DNA of 64,000 nucleotides from the NCBI RefSeq assembly GCF_011075055.1, contig NC_058146.1, positions 12,387,820 through 12,451,819 of the forward strand. The letters run 5' to 3'. The position numbers and the translations under genes were made by a program. The notes beneath the pieces are model-generated. The model made no database searches. It saw nothing but the letters and a program-made list of their open reading frames with translations, and was not told the origin of the DNA. Of the stretch, positions 1-13,089 are shown piece after piece (positions within the stretch are counted from its first letter, which is position 1; every line of letters starts with the position of its first letter). Source of the DNA: Mangifera indica. Taxonomy: Eukaryota > Streptophyta > Magnoliopsida > Sapindales > Anacardiaceae.

Positions 1-1194
1 CTAGCACACATATGTGTTCTAGCAGACATATGTATTTGCATAGTTTACACCTCTCTCACTAAGTGCACAACTTGCACTTGGTCAAGGCATATTCAAATTG
101 AGTCCTCTCAATCCATCAAGCAAACTTGGTCTATTCATATTCTCACTCTCTCAGCATGAACGCCAAAACTGTAAAAAAATAATCCACTCTTTTGAGTTCG
201 AGTTAACTCCTTTATGTATGTGACCTATAAGCTCTTTATCGAGTCGATAGTGTTTGGATTCAAGGTGAATCTAGACACAAACCAATGTTGACCTCTAGCA
301 AAACATTATAGCCACTAGGATGATAGAGTGTTAGCGGACATCTCTTAAGCTTTTACAATATCACAATTACATACAAATCAATCCTTTCGTTAACCAATAT
401 CTCTCAAGGTTGAGATATAGAAATGTGTTTATCTCAATAGTTCTTCAGTATGAATTGATAAATCAATAACTGACTCATGTTAGGTTACAACCTTACCCTA
501 CTGTGGCCGCAGATTTAAACAGTCATGAATGTTATTTAGTATTCTCATGTAAGGTATCTTTTCTTATTCTCAAGAGTGACGAATCATTTATCGATCTAGT
601 ATAGCCTATATGTATCTCACAATATGGTTGATTACTATCTTTATAGTTATCCCAATTACGATGACATGTTGGATAGTATCAAACTATATTGATCTTCGTA
701 CAAAATGGTTTAGGACCTTAAATAAAAGGATCACGTGAACCTGTAGTGTTCAAAAGATTTATTTCTTAGACACTGAAGCAACTATCCATATGGATATCCT
801 CTAGTCAAGTCAGTCCGATGAATAGTTATAATGTCCTCTTATATGTTGCACTAAGTTGTCTATAATAAATTCGACACATGAGAATAATCACCACTTTTAG
901 TAGGGTCACTCAACATTATGATAATCCCGTTATCATTGCATGTGCTTTTATTTATTGTAATGTCGAGATTGCAAGCGTGTCTAAAATGGCCACTTAATGC
1001 GAACATAAGGTTCTCATAATCAGTCGTCTGATCCTTTTGTCATAGTTATATTATTCCAAGAGCATGTTATTCATATATTCATATAAATAAATAACATATG
1101 AATTGAATAACAATAAATTCTTTTGTTAATGATTAATATAAAATTATATCCATAAATGCCAAATTCGATGGGCTCTAGGGCACCAACCCTAAGA
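1..1194 (-). repeat. Copia family A LTR, reverse orientation, cut by the window edge
   Basis: This stretch reads as the reverse complement of the family A LTRs found at 2917, 45651 and 54074. Its right edge (about 1155-1194) is the complement of the conserved LTR start, a TTAGGG-type beginning followed by CCCTAGAGCC and the ATTTTATATTAAT block. The 3' end of the LTR lies left of the window. It contains no gene. It abuts forward-oriented copia coding sequence directly, which is not a normal LTR-internal junction. The family assignment is sure; whether it is a solo LTR or a broken element cannot be told. Confidence 0.75.
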
Positions 1195-2916
1195 AATGTG
1201 TCATCACAAATGGTTAATTATGATGAAGAAGTTCCTTTATCTCTTGTGGAACAACCTTAATGCATATAAGTATATCACAAGTCAGAGAGATTTGGTTTTC
1301 TCTTAACTCAGCACGTTCATGTATTAGTCATCCATAATGATAAAGCTAAGACTTACAATGAAGCTACTTTAAGTCCAAATTTGACAAATGGTTGGATGTC
1401 GTGAAATCTAAAATAGACTTTATGTACTAGAATCAAGTATGGACTTTGGTAGATGCACTTGAAAGGGTAAAACCTATAGGGTGCATATGGTTTTCAAAAG
1501 GAAAACTGACATAGAAAGTAACGTGTACCTATAAAGCACAATTGATTGTTAAAGGTTTCATTGAGAAGTATGACATTGACTATGATGAAACCTTTTCGCC
1601 AGTTGCTATGCTTAAGTCTATTAGGATTATACTTACTATAACTGTTTACTATGACTATGAAATCTTTCAGATGGATGTCAACACTATCTTTTTAAATGGT
1701 AACCATGTAGAAGATGTTATATGGTAAAACCTAATGGTTTTTTTCTTGATAGACAAGTAGATAAAGTTTGCAAGCTGGAAAAGTTCATTTATGGATTTAA
1801 GTAGGCTTTGAGAAGTTGGAACATTTGTTTTGATAAAACTACTTGTGAGTTTAGATTTATAAAAATTGAAGATAGACCGTGTGTGTATAAAAAGGTCAAT
1901 GGGACTATGATTGCATTTATGGTATTATATGTTGATGACATCTTGATTATTGGAAATGACATACCAAACTTGCAATCGGTAAAGGCTTGGTTATCCAAGT
2001 GCTTCTTCATGAAAGATTTAGGAAAAACAACCTAAATTCTTGGGATTAAAATTTACCAAGATAGAGAGTGTAAACTATTGGGTCTAAGTCAAAACATATA
2101 CATAGATAAGGTATTTACTATATTCTATATGTAAGAATCCAAGAAAGGATTTCTACCCATGTCCCATGGTATATATCTTTCAAAAGATATGTGTCCAAGT
2201 ATATAATTTGATAAAGATAAGCTGAGTAGGATCCCAAATACCTCGGTTATAAGATCAATCATGTACACCATGCTATGTACGAGGATTAATGTCTCATACT
2301 CCTTGAGCGTTTATAGTAGATATCAATCTAATCCAGGTAAAAATTACTAAATGGCTATCAAGAACATCCTAAAGTACTTGAAAAGGACTAAGTATGCGTT
2401 CTTGGTTTATGAAGGGTAAACTGAACTCACTATTAAAGGTTACAAAATGATAGTTTCCAAACTAATCGAGATGATTATAAATCCTAATCATGGTTTGTGT
2501 TGTGTTTGAATGATGGTGTAGTTAGTTGGAAAAACTCTTAGCAGAGTATAATGGTTGATTTTACAATCAAGTTTGACTATATTACCCTCTCAGAAATGAC
2601 AAAAGAAGTTATATTGATCAAAAAGTTCATAACTAAACTTGAAATAGTTCTGAGTATTGTTGAGCTAGTTGAGCTCCATTGTGACAACAATAAAGTGATT
2701 TCTCAGGCAATGAAGTCGCAGTCTCATTAGAAGTCTAAACACATCAGCAAATTTGAGAGATTATTCAATGAGGTAACATACAAATAGAAAGGATTGATAT
2801 AGATGATAGTTTGCTTACTCATTGATAAAACGTGTATCATAGTAGAAACATGATAGACATGTAGTCGAATTTTATATTAGATATATAACTGATTGACTAT
2901 AGTGCAAGTAGAAAAT
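1195..2916 (+). pseudogene. Ty1/copia pol remnant (reverse transcriptase and RNase H)
   Basis: This is a decayed fragment of a copia polyprotein starting in the linker between integrase and reverse transcriptase. Recognisable pieces are the RT block around 1542-1727 (YDETFSPVAMLKSIR, then FQMDVNTIFLNG), the catalytic YVDDILIIGND around 1925-1965, and the SQNTYIDKVFT-like block near 2090-2120. RNase H traces with SRYQSNPG-like and SKHI-like motifs run to about 2850. Many stops and frameshifts break it. Gag, protease and integrase are absent. It is followed directly by the 3' LTR. The RT active site is still readable, although the frame is lost on both sides. It cannot encode an active enzyme. 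Confidence 0.85.
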
Positions 2917-4962
2917 TATTAGGGCAGATGCTTTAGAGCCAATTGTATTTAACATATGTGGATGTAATTTTATATTAATCATTAATAAAAGGATTTATTA
3001 TTATTCTATTCATATATGTTTAATTATATAATTATAGGAATAATATACCCTTAGGATAGTTGAACTGTGACAAAGGAATCAGACGACTGATTGTAGGAAC
3101 CCTACATACACTTTAAGTGACTATTCTAGAAACATTTGTAATCCCGACATTGTAATGAACAAGGCCACATGTAATAATGATAGGATTATCATAATATTAA
3201 GTGACCCTACTAAAAGTGGCAATATTTCTCATGTGTCAAAGTTGTTATTGATAGCTTAGTACAACACATAAGTGCATGTTGTAAACATGTTCACCAGATT
3301 AACCTAACCAAAGAATATCCATACAGATGGTTGCTCTAGTGTCTATAAATGAATCCTCTAAATATCACGAATGCATATAATCCTTTTACTTAAGGTCGCC
3401 AAATTATTTTGTGTAAGGATTGTTGTGCTTTGACGTTATCCAACGTGCCACCATGTGATTGATCAATAAAGGATTCGTCACTTTTGAGCACAAGAAAAGA
3501 TATTTCACATTGGAATATTGAATGGCATCTATGACTACTTGAATCTATGGCCATAATAGGATAAAGTTGCAACCTAATTTGTGTTGGTTATTGGTGTGTA
3601 TCAATTCATACAAAGAATCTACTTAGATAGATACATTTCTATATCTCAACCTCGAGAGATGTTGGTTGACAAATGGATTGAATTACACGTAACTGTGATG
3701 TTATAAAAGCTTAAGAGATGTATGTTGACACACTATCATCTAGGTGGCCATGATGTTTTACTAAAGGCCTATCTTGATCTGTGTTTGGATTCAACCTAAA
3801 TCCAAACACTATTGACTTAAAAAAGAGCTTATAGGTTACACACAAAAAAGTTGAATCGAACTCAGAGGTAAGGATTATTTGTTAACAATCTTGGTGTTTA
3901 AGGTCGAGAGAGGGGTTACGAATAGACTGGGTTTACTTATTGGAGTTGAAAAACCTAATGGACCATTCTTTGACCAAGTGCATAGACATACACCTTAATG
4001 TGCCAACTATGCACTAGGTGGGATGGTGTCGACCAGCATCAAGTGTCAACCATGCAAATGCATGATGCTGGTAAACACCATAAGTAAAAAGCATGCTAAT
4101 CAGTAGACATTTATGGTATCAGTTGTGTAAGCGTTTGGTTATGTCAACCACCACACATGTGATGCCAACTATGCAAGTGTTTTGGTGAAATACCAACTGT
4201 GCATTTTACATGTCAGTCATGCATGTGTGTGTTGATGAATGTTGTGCTTGGTTGAAATTCCAATCATGATTGGACATTTGCATATATAAAATTAAAGTAT
4301 GAGTTTGACAAATATATACAACATAAAACACAGAGAACCTTATCAACCACCGCTCTATTTTCACCATAAGTAAAAAGCATGCTAATCAGTAGACATTTGT
4401 GGTATCGGTTGTGTAAGCGTTTGGTTATGTCAACCACCACACATGTGATGCCAACTATGCAAGTGTTTTGGTGAAATACCAACTGTGCATTTTACATGCC
4501 AGTCATGGATGTGTGTGTTGATGAATGTTGTGCTTGGTTGAAATTCCAATCATGATTGGATATTTGCATATATAAAATTAAAGTATGAGTTTGACAAATA
4601 TATACAACATAAAACACAGAGAACCTTATCAGCCACCGCTCTGTTTTCACCTTCCTGTGAATACACACGTCCAACCAAAAAGCCTTAATAGCCTCTTCGC
4701 CTGGATTTCCTCTCTTTTGTGTTTATACTTTACATGGATACCAAGACACCACCTTGTGAAGGTTAGATAACGTACTATCTCAAGCCACGTGAAGTTTGAA
4801 GGAGCCATCAACACACGTATAAAATTTAAGACACTCTATTAGTGTTTTGCATGTTTCATGAATTTTATGTTTAAAACAGACAACCTAGTTAGACTTTTTC
4901 AAGATTGTTTGTTTTAAATATTTTTTAATTCCACTGCACTGCCGGTTATCAGTACCCTTTAT
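2917..4962 (+). repeat. 3' LTR of copia family A
   Basis: It begins TATTAGGG and shares the AGAGCCAAT and TGTAATTTTATATTAAT blocks with the other family A LTRs. It ends near the ACTGCCGGTTATCAGTACCC block that closes the copies at 46930 and 55809. It is about 2.05 kb, longer than its relatives, partly because of an internal tandem duplication (4076-4652). The exact 3' base is uncertain because the final CA is mutated. Confidence 0.75.
4076..4652 (+). repeat. 286-bp direct tandem duplication inside the LTR
   Basis: Two adjacent copies, 4076-4361 and 4362 to about 4652, both start CACCATAAGTAAAAAGCATG and run through the ACCACACATGTGATGCC and CATATATAAAATTAAAGTATG blocks. They differ at only a few positions by eye, although the host LTR is diverged from its relatives. 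The duplication is therefore much younger than the LTR insertion. Confidence 0.9.
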
Positions 4963-4969
4963 ACCATAG

Positions 4970-5865
4970 CCCTTAAACCATGATGAAAAAATGCTCTATC
5001 GAACCAAATATCTCTTATTGTGTCATTCTGTGTAGGTGATATCCTCTGTTGTCTAATCCAAATCGATTTCATGCTCATAGATCATCAAAGCCCAAATTTT
5101 GATTTTATACGAATTGTCAATTTATATATTTAGAACATGTCATCACGAACATCCTTCATATAACTTACATTATACTCTGTCAGAGATTTTGATTTCCAGT
5201 GTTTATCGACATTCATTTTGAAACTCACATCTAGGTTGAATTAGGAGATATTGAGAACCTAACAATTTTTGAGTTAATGGATCCGATCTTGATCATTATT
5301 TGTCTTTGTATAAAATAACATATTACCAATATGGTTTCTCGTATGGAATATGGTTAGCCCTGTATTTATACACTATATGAATCATACACATTTGTATCAA
5401 TCCGACCATGACATCTCAGGTAAAAAATTACTTCATATACTAATATAATCATACGATAAGTCATTGACTATAATTTAATGACCATGTGACTTATCATTAT
5501 TGGTCACGTTTGAAAAATGGTTATCTAATTGTTAATCCATGCTAATGCTTTAATGACATAACTATCATCATCACTTGTACTAATGTCATCTCATGACATT
5601 TAACAGAGGCATTCAATATACCTACTATATAAAATTATTGCCCAACTTATGTCATGTCCGTAGGAAACAATTTGATGATTCAGTTAATATATTAAGTGAG
5701 TCATCCATATAGTTTAAATACATACTTTATATTAACACAAGTAAAGGAAGTAATTTCATGCATATAAATAAAAGAACTATTTCTTTTATTAATAAATTAT
5801 TACAAATGTATATACATGATAAAACGCCATGAAACTAACAACATGAATGGTTCCTAGGGCATACA
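4970..5865 (-). repeat. LTR of family B, reverse orientation
   Basis: Read on the minus strand it starts at 5865 with TGTATGCCCTAGGAACC, a typical retrotransposon LTR start, and continues with TGTAATAATTTATTAATAAAAG. A diverged copy in forward orientation lies at 6366. The left end is set only approximately, where similarity to the family A LTR stops. No coding sequence is attached, so it may be a solo LTR. Confidence 0.6.
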
Positions 5866-6365
5866 CTTACAGTGTCGTTCAATGGGTAAACGCCAAAATT
5901 TTATGCTAATAGGGGAGGGGGTTAATGTAATTTTTTAAAGAGATCCGTATATCACATTATAATCAATAAGGTCAAGTTTGTGATGCACCAAAACCTATAA
6001 CAACTTGATATATGCATTATCTAAATACAATAACATGTCTAAATTGATAACATAGATATACTAAAAATTGATAATATAAACATGACATGAATGATCCCTC
6101 TTTATGCAACTCTAATGTTCACTAGACCATTGTATCCCTTTGTCATACGCATATGTTAGCCTAAGGGTATTTTGGTCATTTTCTTAGTTGGCATTGAATT
6201 ATTTAATTATTTTATTTTAAAGAGTTGTACAATCATGCACAGTAGGAGTGTGCACCCCTACATGATTAATAAAGGGCATAATGGTCATTTCATGCATGGC
6301 GCATGAAATGTTAAGTTTTGAAGGATGTATAATTATGCATGGTGTAGTGCACATTTGTACTACCA
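5866..6365. other. Spacer between two divergent LTRs, no gene seen
   Basis: About 500 bp of AT-rich DNA without a coding region. It contains one perfect 10-bp inverted repeat with a 5-nt loop at 6286-6310 (CATTTCATGC / GCATGAAATG). I could not assign it to any element. Confidence 0.5.
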
Positions 6366-6800
6366 GTATATGCCATAGAAATCAATCGTGTTGTTGGTTT
6401 CAAGGTATTTAATCTTGTAATAATATATATATGTAATAATAAAAGAAAGAGTTCCTTTTTCACATCTGTACGCTGCTTTAATTTTCATTTGTCAATTTAT
6501 TTTCTTATTAAATAAATTATGCATATGTGAAGTGTTCAAATCTTCAAAAAATCAAATCATCAAAGTGTCTCCATGTACGTGATGTCAATTGAGCAATGAC
6601 ATCACATTGAAAGCATACTAAATATTTTTTGTTGAATATCATGAAGTGATATTAGTGTGGGTGATATGAAAATCATATCATTGGAGTATTAGTACGGATT
6701 AACGATAAAAAAACTATTTTTCAAACATGACCAAGTCACATGGACACTTAATATGTGATCAATGATTTATTGCAGGATTGTAACACCACTAGGTAAGTCC
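6366..6800 (+). repeat. LTR of family B, forward, 3'-truncated
   Basis: TATATGCCATAGAAATCAAT aligns with the start of the minus-strand LTR at 5865. The GTAATAATAAAAGAAAGAGTT block and, near 6690-6750, the GGATTAACGATAAA and AAGTCACATGG blocks also align. Similarity fades after about 6790. Confidence 0.5.
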
Positions 6801-8101
6801 AAGAGCATTTCAATCTTTTCCCTTGATTTAATTTTGAAGATTGTTTAGTTAAGATGAATTTTTTGTGTAAATGGTTCTGTACTTAAAGGTGACGCCCTAT
6901 GCCTTAGAAGGATAAAAAAAGTTATTTCATATTGAGTAGGTGAAAATGGCTAAGCAACAAAAGGGCATACAAATATGTTTGTAAAAGCACGCGTCCATAT
7001 GTCATCATGAAATTTGAATTTGCAGATAAGATTAACTTCGCGGCAAATCAAAAATTGCCTTTCATGAATAGTGCAACACACGCCCGTGTGTCGTGTGTGT
7101 TTGGTAGGTAAAATAAAAAGAGGTATAAGGCTAATGTGTGTTATTTTGCACATTTATTCTTCCAAAACCCAAAAGTAGCTCTCAAGCACATAGAGAGTAA
7201 AGAAATTTGAGGAGCCTTAGACTGCTAAAATTACCATAACCATGTTGAGATTAGCAAAAACTTTGGAGGACCAATAAGTATGGTATCATTTTTTGCTTTT
7301 AAGTCTATTTATGGTATTTATATGGATTGTTTGGTGTGTTGATGAATTACGGTATGTTCTATGGTGTTCATGATGATTTAAAGTAATTATTCTTGTGTTA
7401 AAAGATTGATAAAGCATGATTGGTCACTTATTTAAGTGATTTCTCTTTCAAGATAAGGGCTAACATTGACAATTTTCCATGATCTAAGAATTGGAGTTGA
7501 CATGGTGTTGTTCGATGTATGTATGTGATTATTAAGGTGTTTATAGATTGATGTTTATGTGGTGAGTAAATGGATCACCAAAGTCTGGTTGGAATATGTA
7601 AAAACCAGACGGGTACAAATTCTATGTCACGATACACGGCCATCTGTGATAGCTCACATGTCTATGTATCACTTTTATATAGGAATGGTTTGCAAATAAA
7701 AACACATTCATTCTAAGGAGAAACTCACACGACCTTATGGTATGGGAAACAAGCCCATGTGTGGTTTCCCTAATAATGAACGACCATGTCAGAATTATAT
7801 AAGTGTTGAACATTGGGATGTAAAACTATAACACACTCATATGCAAGTTACATGAGGAATATAAGGATGCAAGGTTAAGACACGCTTGTGTATACCAAGA
7901 AAAATGAAAAATCCATTTACCTCTAAGTTGTGTGCAAGGACAAGTAAATAAAAGAAAGAGAATATAAAGGCTTTAACAAATTTAGTTAAGATTACTAACC
8001 ATAGTAAAGGTGTCCGACTAAGTGAAAGATGACAAAAACCTGACTGATTTGAATCTGAGTTGAAAATAAGAAAAGTTAAAGAAAGTAGTGTAAACCTAGA
8101 C
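6801..8101. other. Unassigned repeat-like DNA, no gene seen
   Basis: No coding region can be supported. The stretch carries several near-palindromic ACACGCCCGTGTG-like motifs (about 7077-7100, 7630-7650, 7725-7765) of the kind seen in LTRs and untranslated parts of plant gypsy elements, so it may be an old LTR. No ends or duplications were found. Confidence 0.35.
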
Positions 8102-10490
8102 TGTAATACTCGCAAGTAAATTATAAGCGTATTAATGTCTTTTCTAGAAATTTCAATTCTGAATCTGGTTGGAATTGAAAATATTATTTTTATTGGCCAA
8201 AATTAGATAACGAAGTTTTGTTAGGGCCTAATGGCTGGTTTATATAAGAAAATCCCAAAAGATGGATTTTTACTTAGCTAAAATTCATCAAAGACTATTG
8301 ATTAGGAGTCCTAAGTATATTAAGAGTTTATGGTCTATATAACATATCTTCTACCCAAACTCTAGGGTTTTTTAGCCACCTTGCTAGAGAAAAGAAAAAT
8401 AGTATTGAAAGAGAACCAAAACAAATAACAATCTAAAAAAGATAGTGCTAACAAGCCAAAGAAAAAAAAGAAGAAGAAGAATAAAAAAGAAAAACATTGT
8501 ACCCAAATTGTCAATGCACATCTATGGGAGATTTATGTGTTCTCCTAATTCCATCATTTAATCTCTCTTATTTTCGGATTATTGGTATAAGACTCATTGT
8601 TCTTCATTCCTAACATTAAAGATCATGTTTTATTTCTCCAGTAACCTATTATCTATGTTAAAACATCGTTGAAAATGCATGCAAGTAGAGTAGACTTCTT
8701 CTCTCAAGTTATCACATCTTGATTGAGTTTTCTTAGATATTTGGTATATGATAATAGTTAGTTTGTTATCCTTGAATCTTGGATATGTTTTTGAATGGTT
8801 TGTAAATTATTTTGATAATTTTTATGGTTGCTAGTGTAATAGGAATGGCTTAGGTTGAGATGGGTAGGCATTAAGCTTGTTGTGAGGGAGCATTGTAGGC
8901 TATATTTTCTCAGCTTACAACTAGCCAAGAAAGAAATTCTTGAAAATCTTGTGCTGAATCACCAAGATTTGCATGCATATGATAAAGGTTTAGGGCGATT
9001 TGCAAGGAGGAATTTGTAGGTGCATGCTATGAGATCTTTTTGTTGGGAAAATAGCATGGTAAAATTGAGAGTTGTGTGAGATAATAAGAATTGTTCTCTT
9101 AGCTGGAAAATACTAGCAAGCATGGGCCAAGTTTAGGTTGTGAAATTTTAAGTCTTGGGGACACTGACAAGCTTTCGGATAGTACTATATAAGTCAACTT
9201 CATACTTTTTAAATATGAGATATTTTTTTTAAAGTTTTAGGGTGAGTGAACATTTAGTATGGGACAACCGTCTTCTTGTGGTAGAAATTAGTAAACGAGA
9301 GAAAAGACACCTAACACTGTTTGAGGTAGATAAAATTACCCTTTTACCTCTAAGTTAAACACATGATAGGGAATTAAAATAGCAAAACTTAGAAAATTTT
9401 AGAAAATGAGGAAAAGGATAGGTAGCCAAATAGAGGTTCTTGACTATGTGAAAGATGACACCAGACTCTATTTGAGTTTGATTTAGGTAAAAAATAGTAA
9501 AAGTCTAGAAAAAAGAGGTATACATAGATAACCACTAGCTATGGCAAGGTATGTGAAAGAAATAAGGCTATATGAGGGATAGATACTTATGAGATGCATC
9601 ATGCACTCAAGCTGAGGTGTATTAGCCATACAGTCCAGTTCAAGGGTTCATGGTAAGAGAGTAGCTTCATAGTTAGCTCCTTACATAGTTAGTGGGATAT
9701 ATGACATACATGCCCATGGTAGGAACGACCCAATTGTGGTTTTCAATTAGTGATCTTGTAGCAATGCATATATGTTAAGAGAGGGATTGCACTTAGTTCT
9801 CCATGTGATCAGGGTTTCATCATAGTTAGTTAGCCCAATAGTCTAATCGACATGTGTGTGAGGCATAATAGATTATTAGTAGACATAAAAAATGTCAATT
9901 GCTTTCATGAGGAATCAAATACACCAAGTTCAGTTTAGGCCTTATTAGAATATGTGAGATGACCTATGATTAGGGCATAAAGGTGCCAAGTTATGACCGT
10001 ACAGATTCTTTAGTAGTGGGATGCCAATTATGTTTTTGCTAAGTGTTGAAAGGTCATCTAGTTATTGACTGTTTTTCACTCATACGTTCCTTTTTTATGG
10101 TTTTTCAGATAAAGGCAAATAGCAAGGTATGTGGAAAAGTCAACGGTCTAGCTTAGTTTGTTGCATGAGGTAAAAGGGCAAGATTGTTAATTTTCTATGT
10201 TATGGATTAGATATTTTATTCTAGATAGTTGCTCATGTTATGCACTAATTTGGGGATTTAGATATTTTTCAGACAATATTTTTTGTTATAATGGATTTAT
10301 ATTTATGAAGTTTTACTATGACTATTTATAAGTTAAGGATTTTAATTTGTTACATCTTTTGCATGAGTAGAAGTTAAATTTCATATTACAAGCTCATTTT
10401 CTTTCACTATATTATTTAAGAAGTTAACTCATGCACGTATCTTCTAGTCATATTCTATCTAGGGGTATGCTTTTAGAGAGAAGTGTTACA
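8102..10490 (+). repeat. 5' LTR of a Ty3/gypsy chromovirus-like element
   Basis: The LTR begins TGTAATACTCGC at 8102 and ends AAGTGTTACA at 10490, giving TG...CA termini and 2389 bp. A second copy begins TGTAATACCTAC at 14785 and, after a nested insertion, ends ATGTGTTACA at 26492. A TATATAAG at 8241 has a diverged equivalent in the other copy (CATATAAG) and is a possible promoter element. No gene lies within it. Confidence 0.85.
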
Positions 10491-10512
10491 TTTGTTAGTA
10501 TCAGAGCATTTT
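10491..10512 (+). other. Primer binding site, initiator tRNA-Met type
   Basis: TAGTATCAGAGC follows the LTR end by four bases and differs by one base from TGGTATCAGAGC, the usual complement of the 3' end of plant initiator tRNA-Met. It marks the start of the internal region of the gypsy element. Confidence 0.75.
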
Positions 10513-10979
10513 CTTAGAACTTAAAAGGTGTTAAGTCATAATGTCTAAAAAATGCATAAGTTAGTTAAGTGAAGAAAGTGGCCCCTCATGCAATGTTAAC
10601 TGTTCCTACAGATTTATCGTTGTTGCATTAAGCTAAATGATGTATTTGCTTAAGTTAAGTTTTAGTTTAGAATGAGAAAATCTAAGAGGCTTATTAGATA
10701 TATTTTAAAGGTCCCTACCCAAGAAAGAAGCCAAGTAGAGGCTTAAGGAAAAGCTTCTGATGGTATAACACTATCACTAGTTAATCTTACAGTTATCAAG
10801 AAAATTATGTAAGTTTATGTAAGTTTTCAAAAAAAATAAACTAACATTTGAGAATGTTGAGCAATTAGTTCTAGCCTCACCAATTGTTAAGCAATTGTTT
10901 TCAGTGGTTGAGTTGTCTCCTTAACAAGATAGAGAGGGCTGGAGGCACGAAGGTTTCTAGTTGCAGTAATAAGTGGTAA

Positions 10980-11480
10980 TAGGGGTCCACTTCACCTCAT
11001 CGATAGTCTAGCAACCTTTCGAGTTTAAACGCAACTTAGTTCCAAGGGTTGTACTAGCAGACAAGTGGTTGGAAGTAGTTAAAAATACCATAGGGCTATT
11101 TGAAATTATTGATAAAGAAAAGATTAATGTGCTAATTTTTTGTTAAAAGGAGATGCCAAAAATATGGTAGCAGATGTTGTGTGAGACACATTAAGTAAAA
11201 GACATAACTTGGGTTGACATCATGTATATGAGGTTACAAGAGTTCATCAATTTAAATAAGGGTAGTATGACAGTAAAAGAGTTTTCCACTAGATTGAGTG
11301 TTTTAGCTAAGTAATCCCTAAAGTAGCTAGCACAAATAAAGACAATATAAAGGTTTTCATGAGTAGCCTCAAATCAGGCATAACCAATAATGTCATAATA
11401 GAAAACCATGCCCCCAATACTTATTCAAAAGCTCTGAGTAGAACACAAAAGTCAAAGGTCATGAGGTTAAGAATAGCCAA
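10980..11480 (+). pseudogene. Gypsy gag remnant
   Basis: Frame fragments read ADKWLEVVKNTIGLFEI (about 11060-11110), then WVDIMYMRLQEFINLNKGSM and TVKEFSTRLSVLA (about 11210-11310). This is the conserved core of the gag of plant gypsy chromoviruses, the capsid protein that packages the element RNA. It is interrupted by several stops and frameshifts. The zinc knuckle is not recognisable. It sits about 500 bp after the primer site, as expected. Confidence 0.7.
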
Positions 11481-11499
11481 AGAGAAAGACAATTACCTT

Positions 11500-13080
11500 A
11501 AGTCGTCGAGAGTTGGTCGTAGACTTAGTAATGATTGACATGCCAAATATTGATATGATACTTGACATAGATTTCTTAAGCAAATTTGGGACAAAGATAG
11601 ACTATAGAAAGAAGAAAGTTTGGTTTAATCTTGATAATAAAGATAAGTTCTCCTTTGGAGAAAGCTAACCGCTCAACTTTATGATCAATAGTGTCAAGGT
11701 TAGAAAAATGTTGTGTAAGGATTGTACAGGGTACTTGGCAAATATAGTGAAAAAGATATACGAGGTAGTCCTAAGTGTAAAGGATATTATAATTGTGTAA
11801 GAATTTCTAAATGTCTCTATTAATAGTCTCCCAGAGTTAACACTAAAAAAAGAAAAAAATTAAAGTTCAACATAGAGTTAGCTTTTGGGATAATTTCAAT
11901 CTTTAAGGCATGGTATAACATGGTCTCAACCAAACTTCAAGAATCAAAGAAACAATTGCAAGAGTTGTTAGAAAATGGTTTCATTAGACCAAGTTATTCA
12001 TCATGAAATGCATCGATCCTACTTGTGCATCAACTAAGATGGATGATAAGAATGTGCATTAACTATTGAGAGGTAAACAAAGTCATGGTAAAGAACAAGT
12101 ACCTACTTCTGAGGATAAATGATTAATTTGACTAACTTAAGAGTGCCTCAACTTTAACTAAGATTAACCTAAGCTCAATATATCATCGGTTTGGGTAACT
12201 AAGAGAGACATACCTAAGACAACTTTCATAATACGATATGGGCATTGTAAGTTAGTTATGCCTTTCAAGCTTACAAATGCCTCAACAATATTTACGAATC
12301 TTATGAAAATAATGTTCTGGGATTGCTTAGATAAGTTTATTGTGGTTTTATAAATGATATCCTAGTATACTTCAGAACTCAAGAAAAGCATGAGTAGCAT
12401 TTAGGGATTGTGTTATAAAGGTTAAAAGAAAACAACTCTATGCTAAGTTTTCTAAGTGCAAGTTTTGGCTAGATATAATGGCTTTTGTTGGACAAGTGGT
12501 CTCGGTAGATGGTATCTCAGTAGACACAAGTAAAATAGAGATAATATTAGAATGCTAGTGACCTAAGACATTTAAAAAGGTAAGAAACCTCCTTGGGTTG
12601 GTAAAGTACTATAAACAGTTTGTAGAGGGCTTTGCCAAGTTAGGCCGATCGTTCACAAAATTGACTCATAGAGATTTGTTGTTTATATTATTTGATACAT
12701 GCAAGTAGAGCTTTCAAGAGTTGAAGAGGAGGTTGACCTCAACTTCTATAGTAGCCTTACTAACATAGGGTGAGGAATATGACATTTATACAGACACATC
12801 ATATCAAGGATTGGAAGTGGTATTAACGTAGAGAGGTCTAGTAATAGCTTATGCCTCCAAATAAATAAAAGAGTACAAGACTGGTGCCTTATACATGACT
12901 TAGAGTTGGCAATAGCCATGTTTGCCTTAAAGATATGACGAAATTATTTTTATGGGGTTAAAAGTAATATTTACATGGATCACAAAAGTCTCAAGTATTT
13001 CTTTACCCAAAAAGAGCTCAAAATAAGACAGAGGCAGTGGTTAGAATTTGTTAAGGATTATGAAAGTTAGATAAGATACT
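11500..13080 (+). pseudogene. Gypsy protease, reverse transcriptase and RNase H remnant
   Basis: Order of blocks: the end of the protease (IDMPNIDMILDIDFLSKFG, about 11532-11590), RT (ELLENGFIRPSYSS near 11970), a DIPKTTFIIRYGH-type block near 12210, and FINDILVYF near 12347-12375 where chromoviruses have FIDDILVYS. Then KFSKCKFWLDIMAFVGQVVS (about 12450-12510) and YTDTSYQG of RNase H near 12787. Numerous stops and shifts break the frame. The first aspartate of the RT catalytic pair reads Asn. The copy is dead and old. Confidence 0.8.
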
Positions 13081-13089
13081 ACCTAGGCA

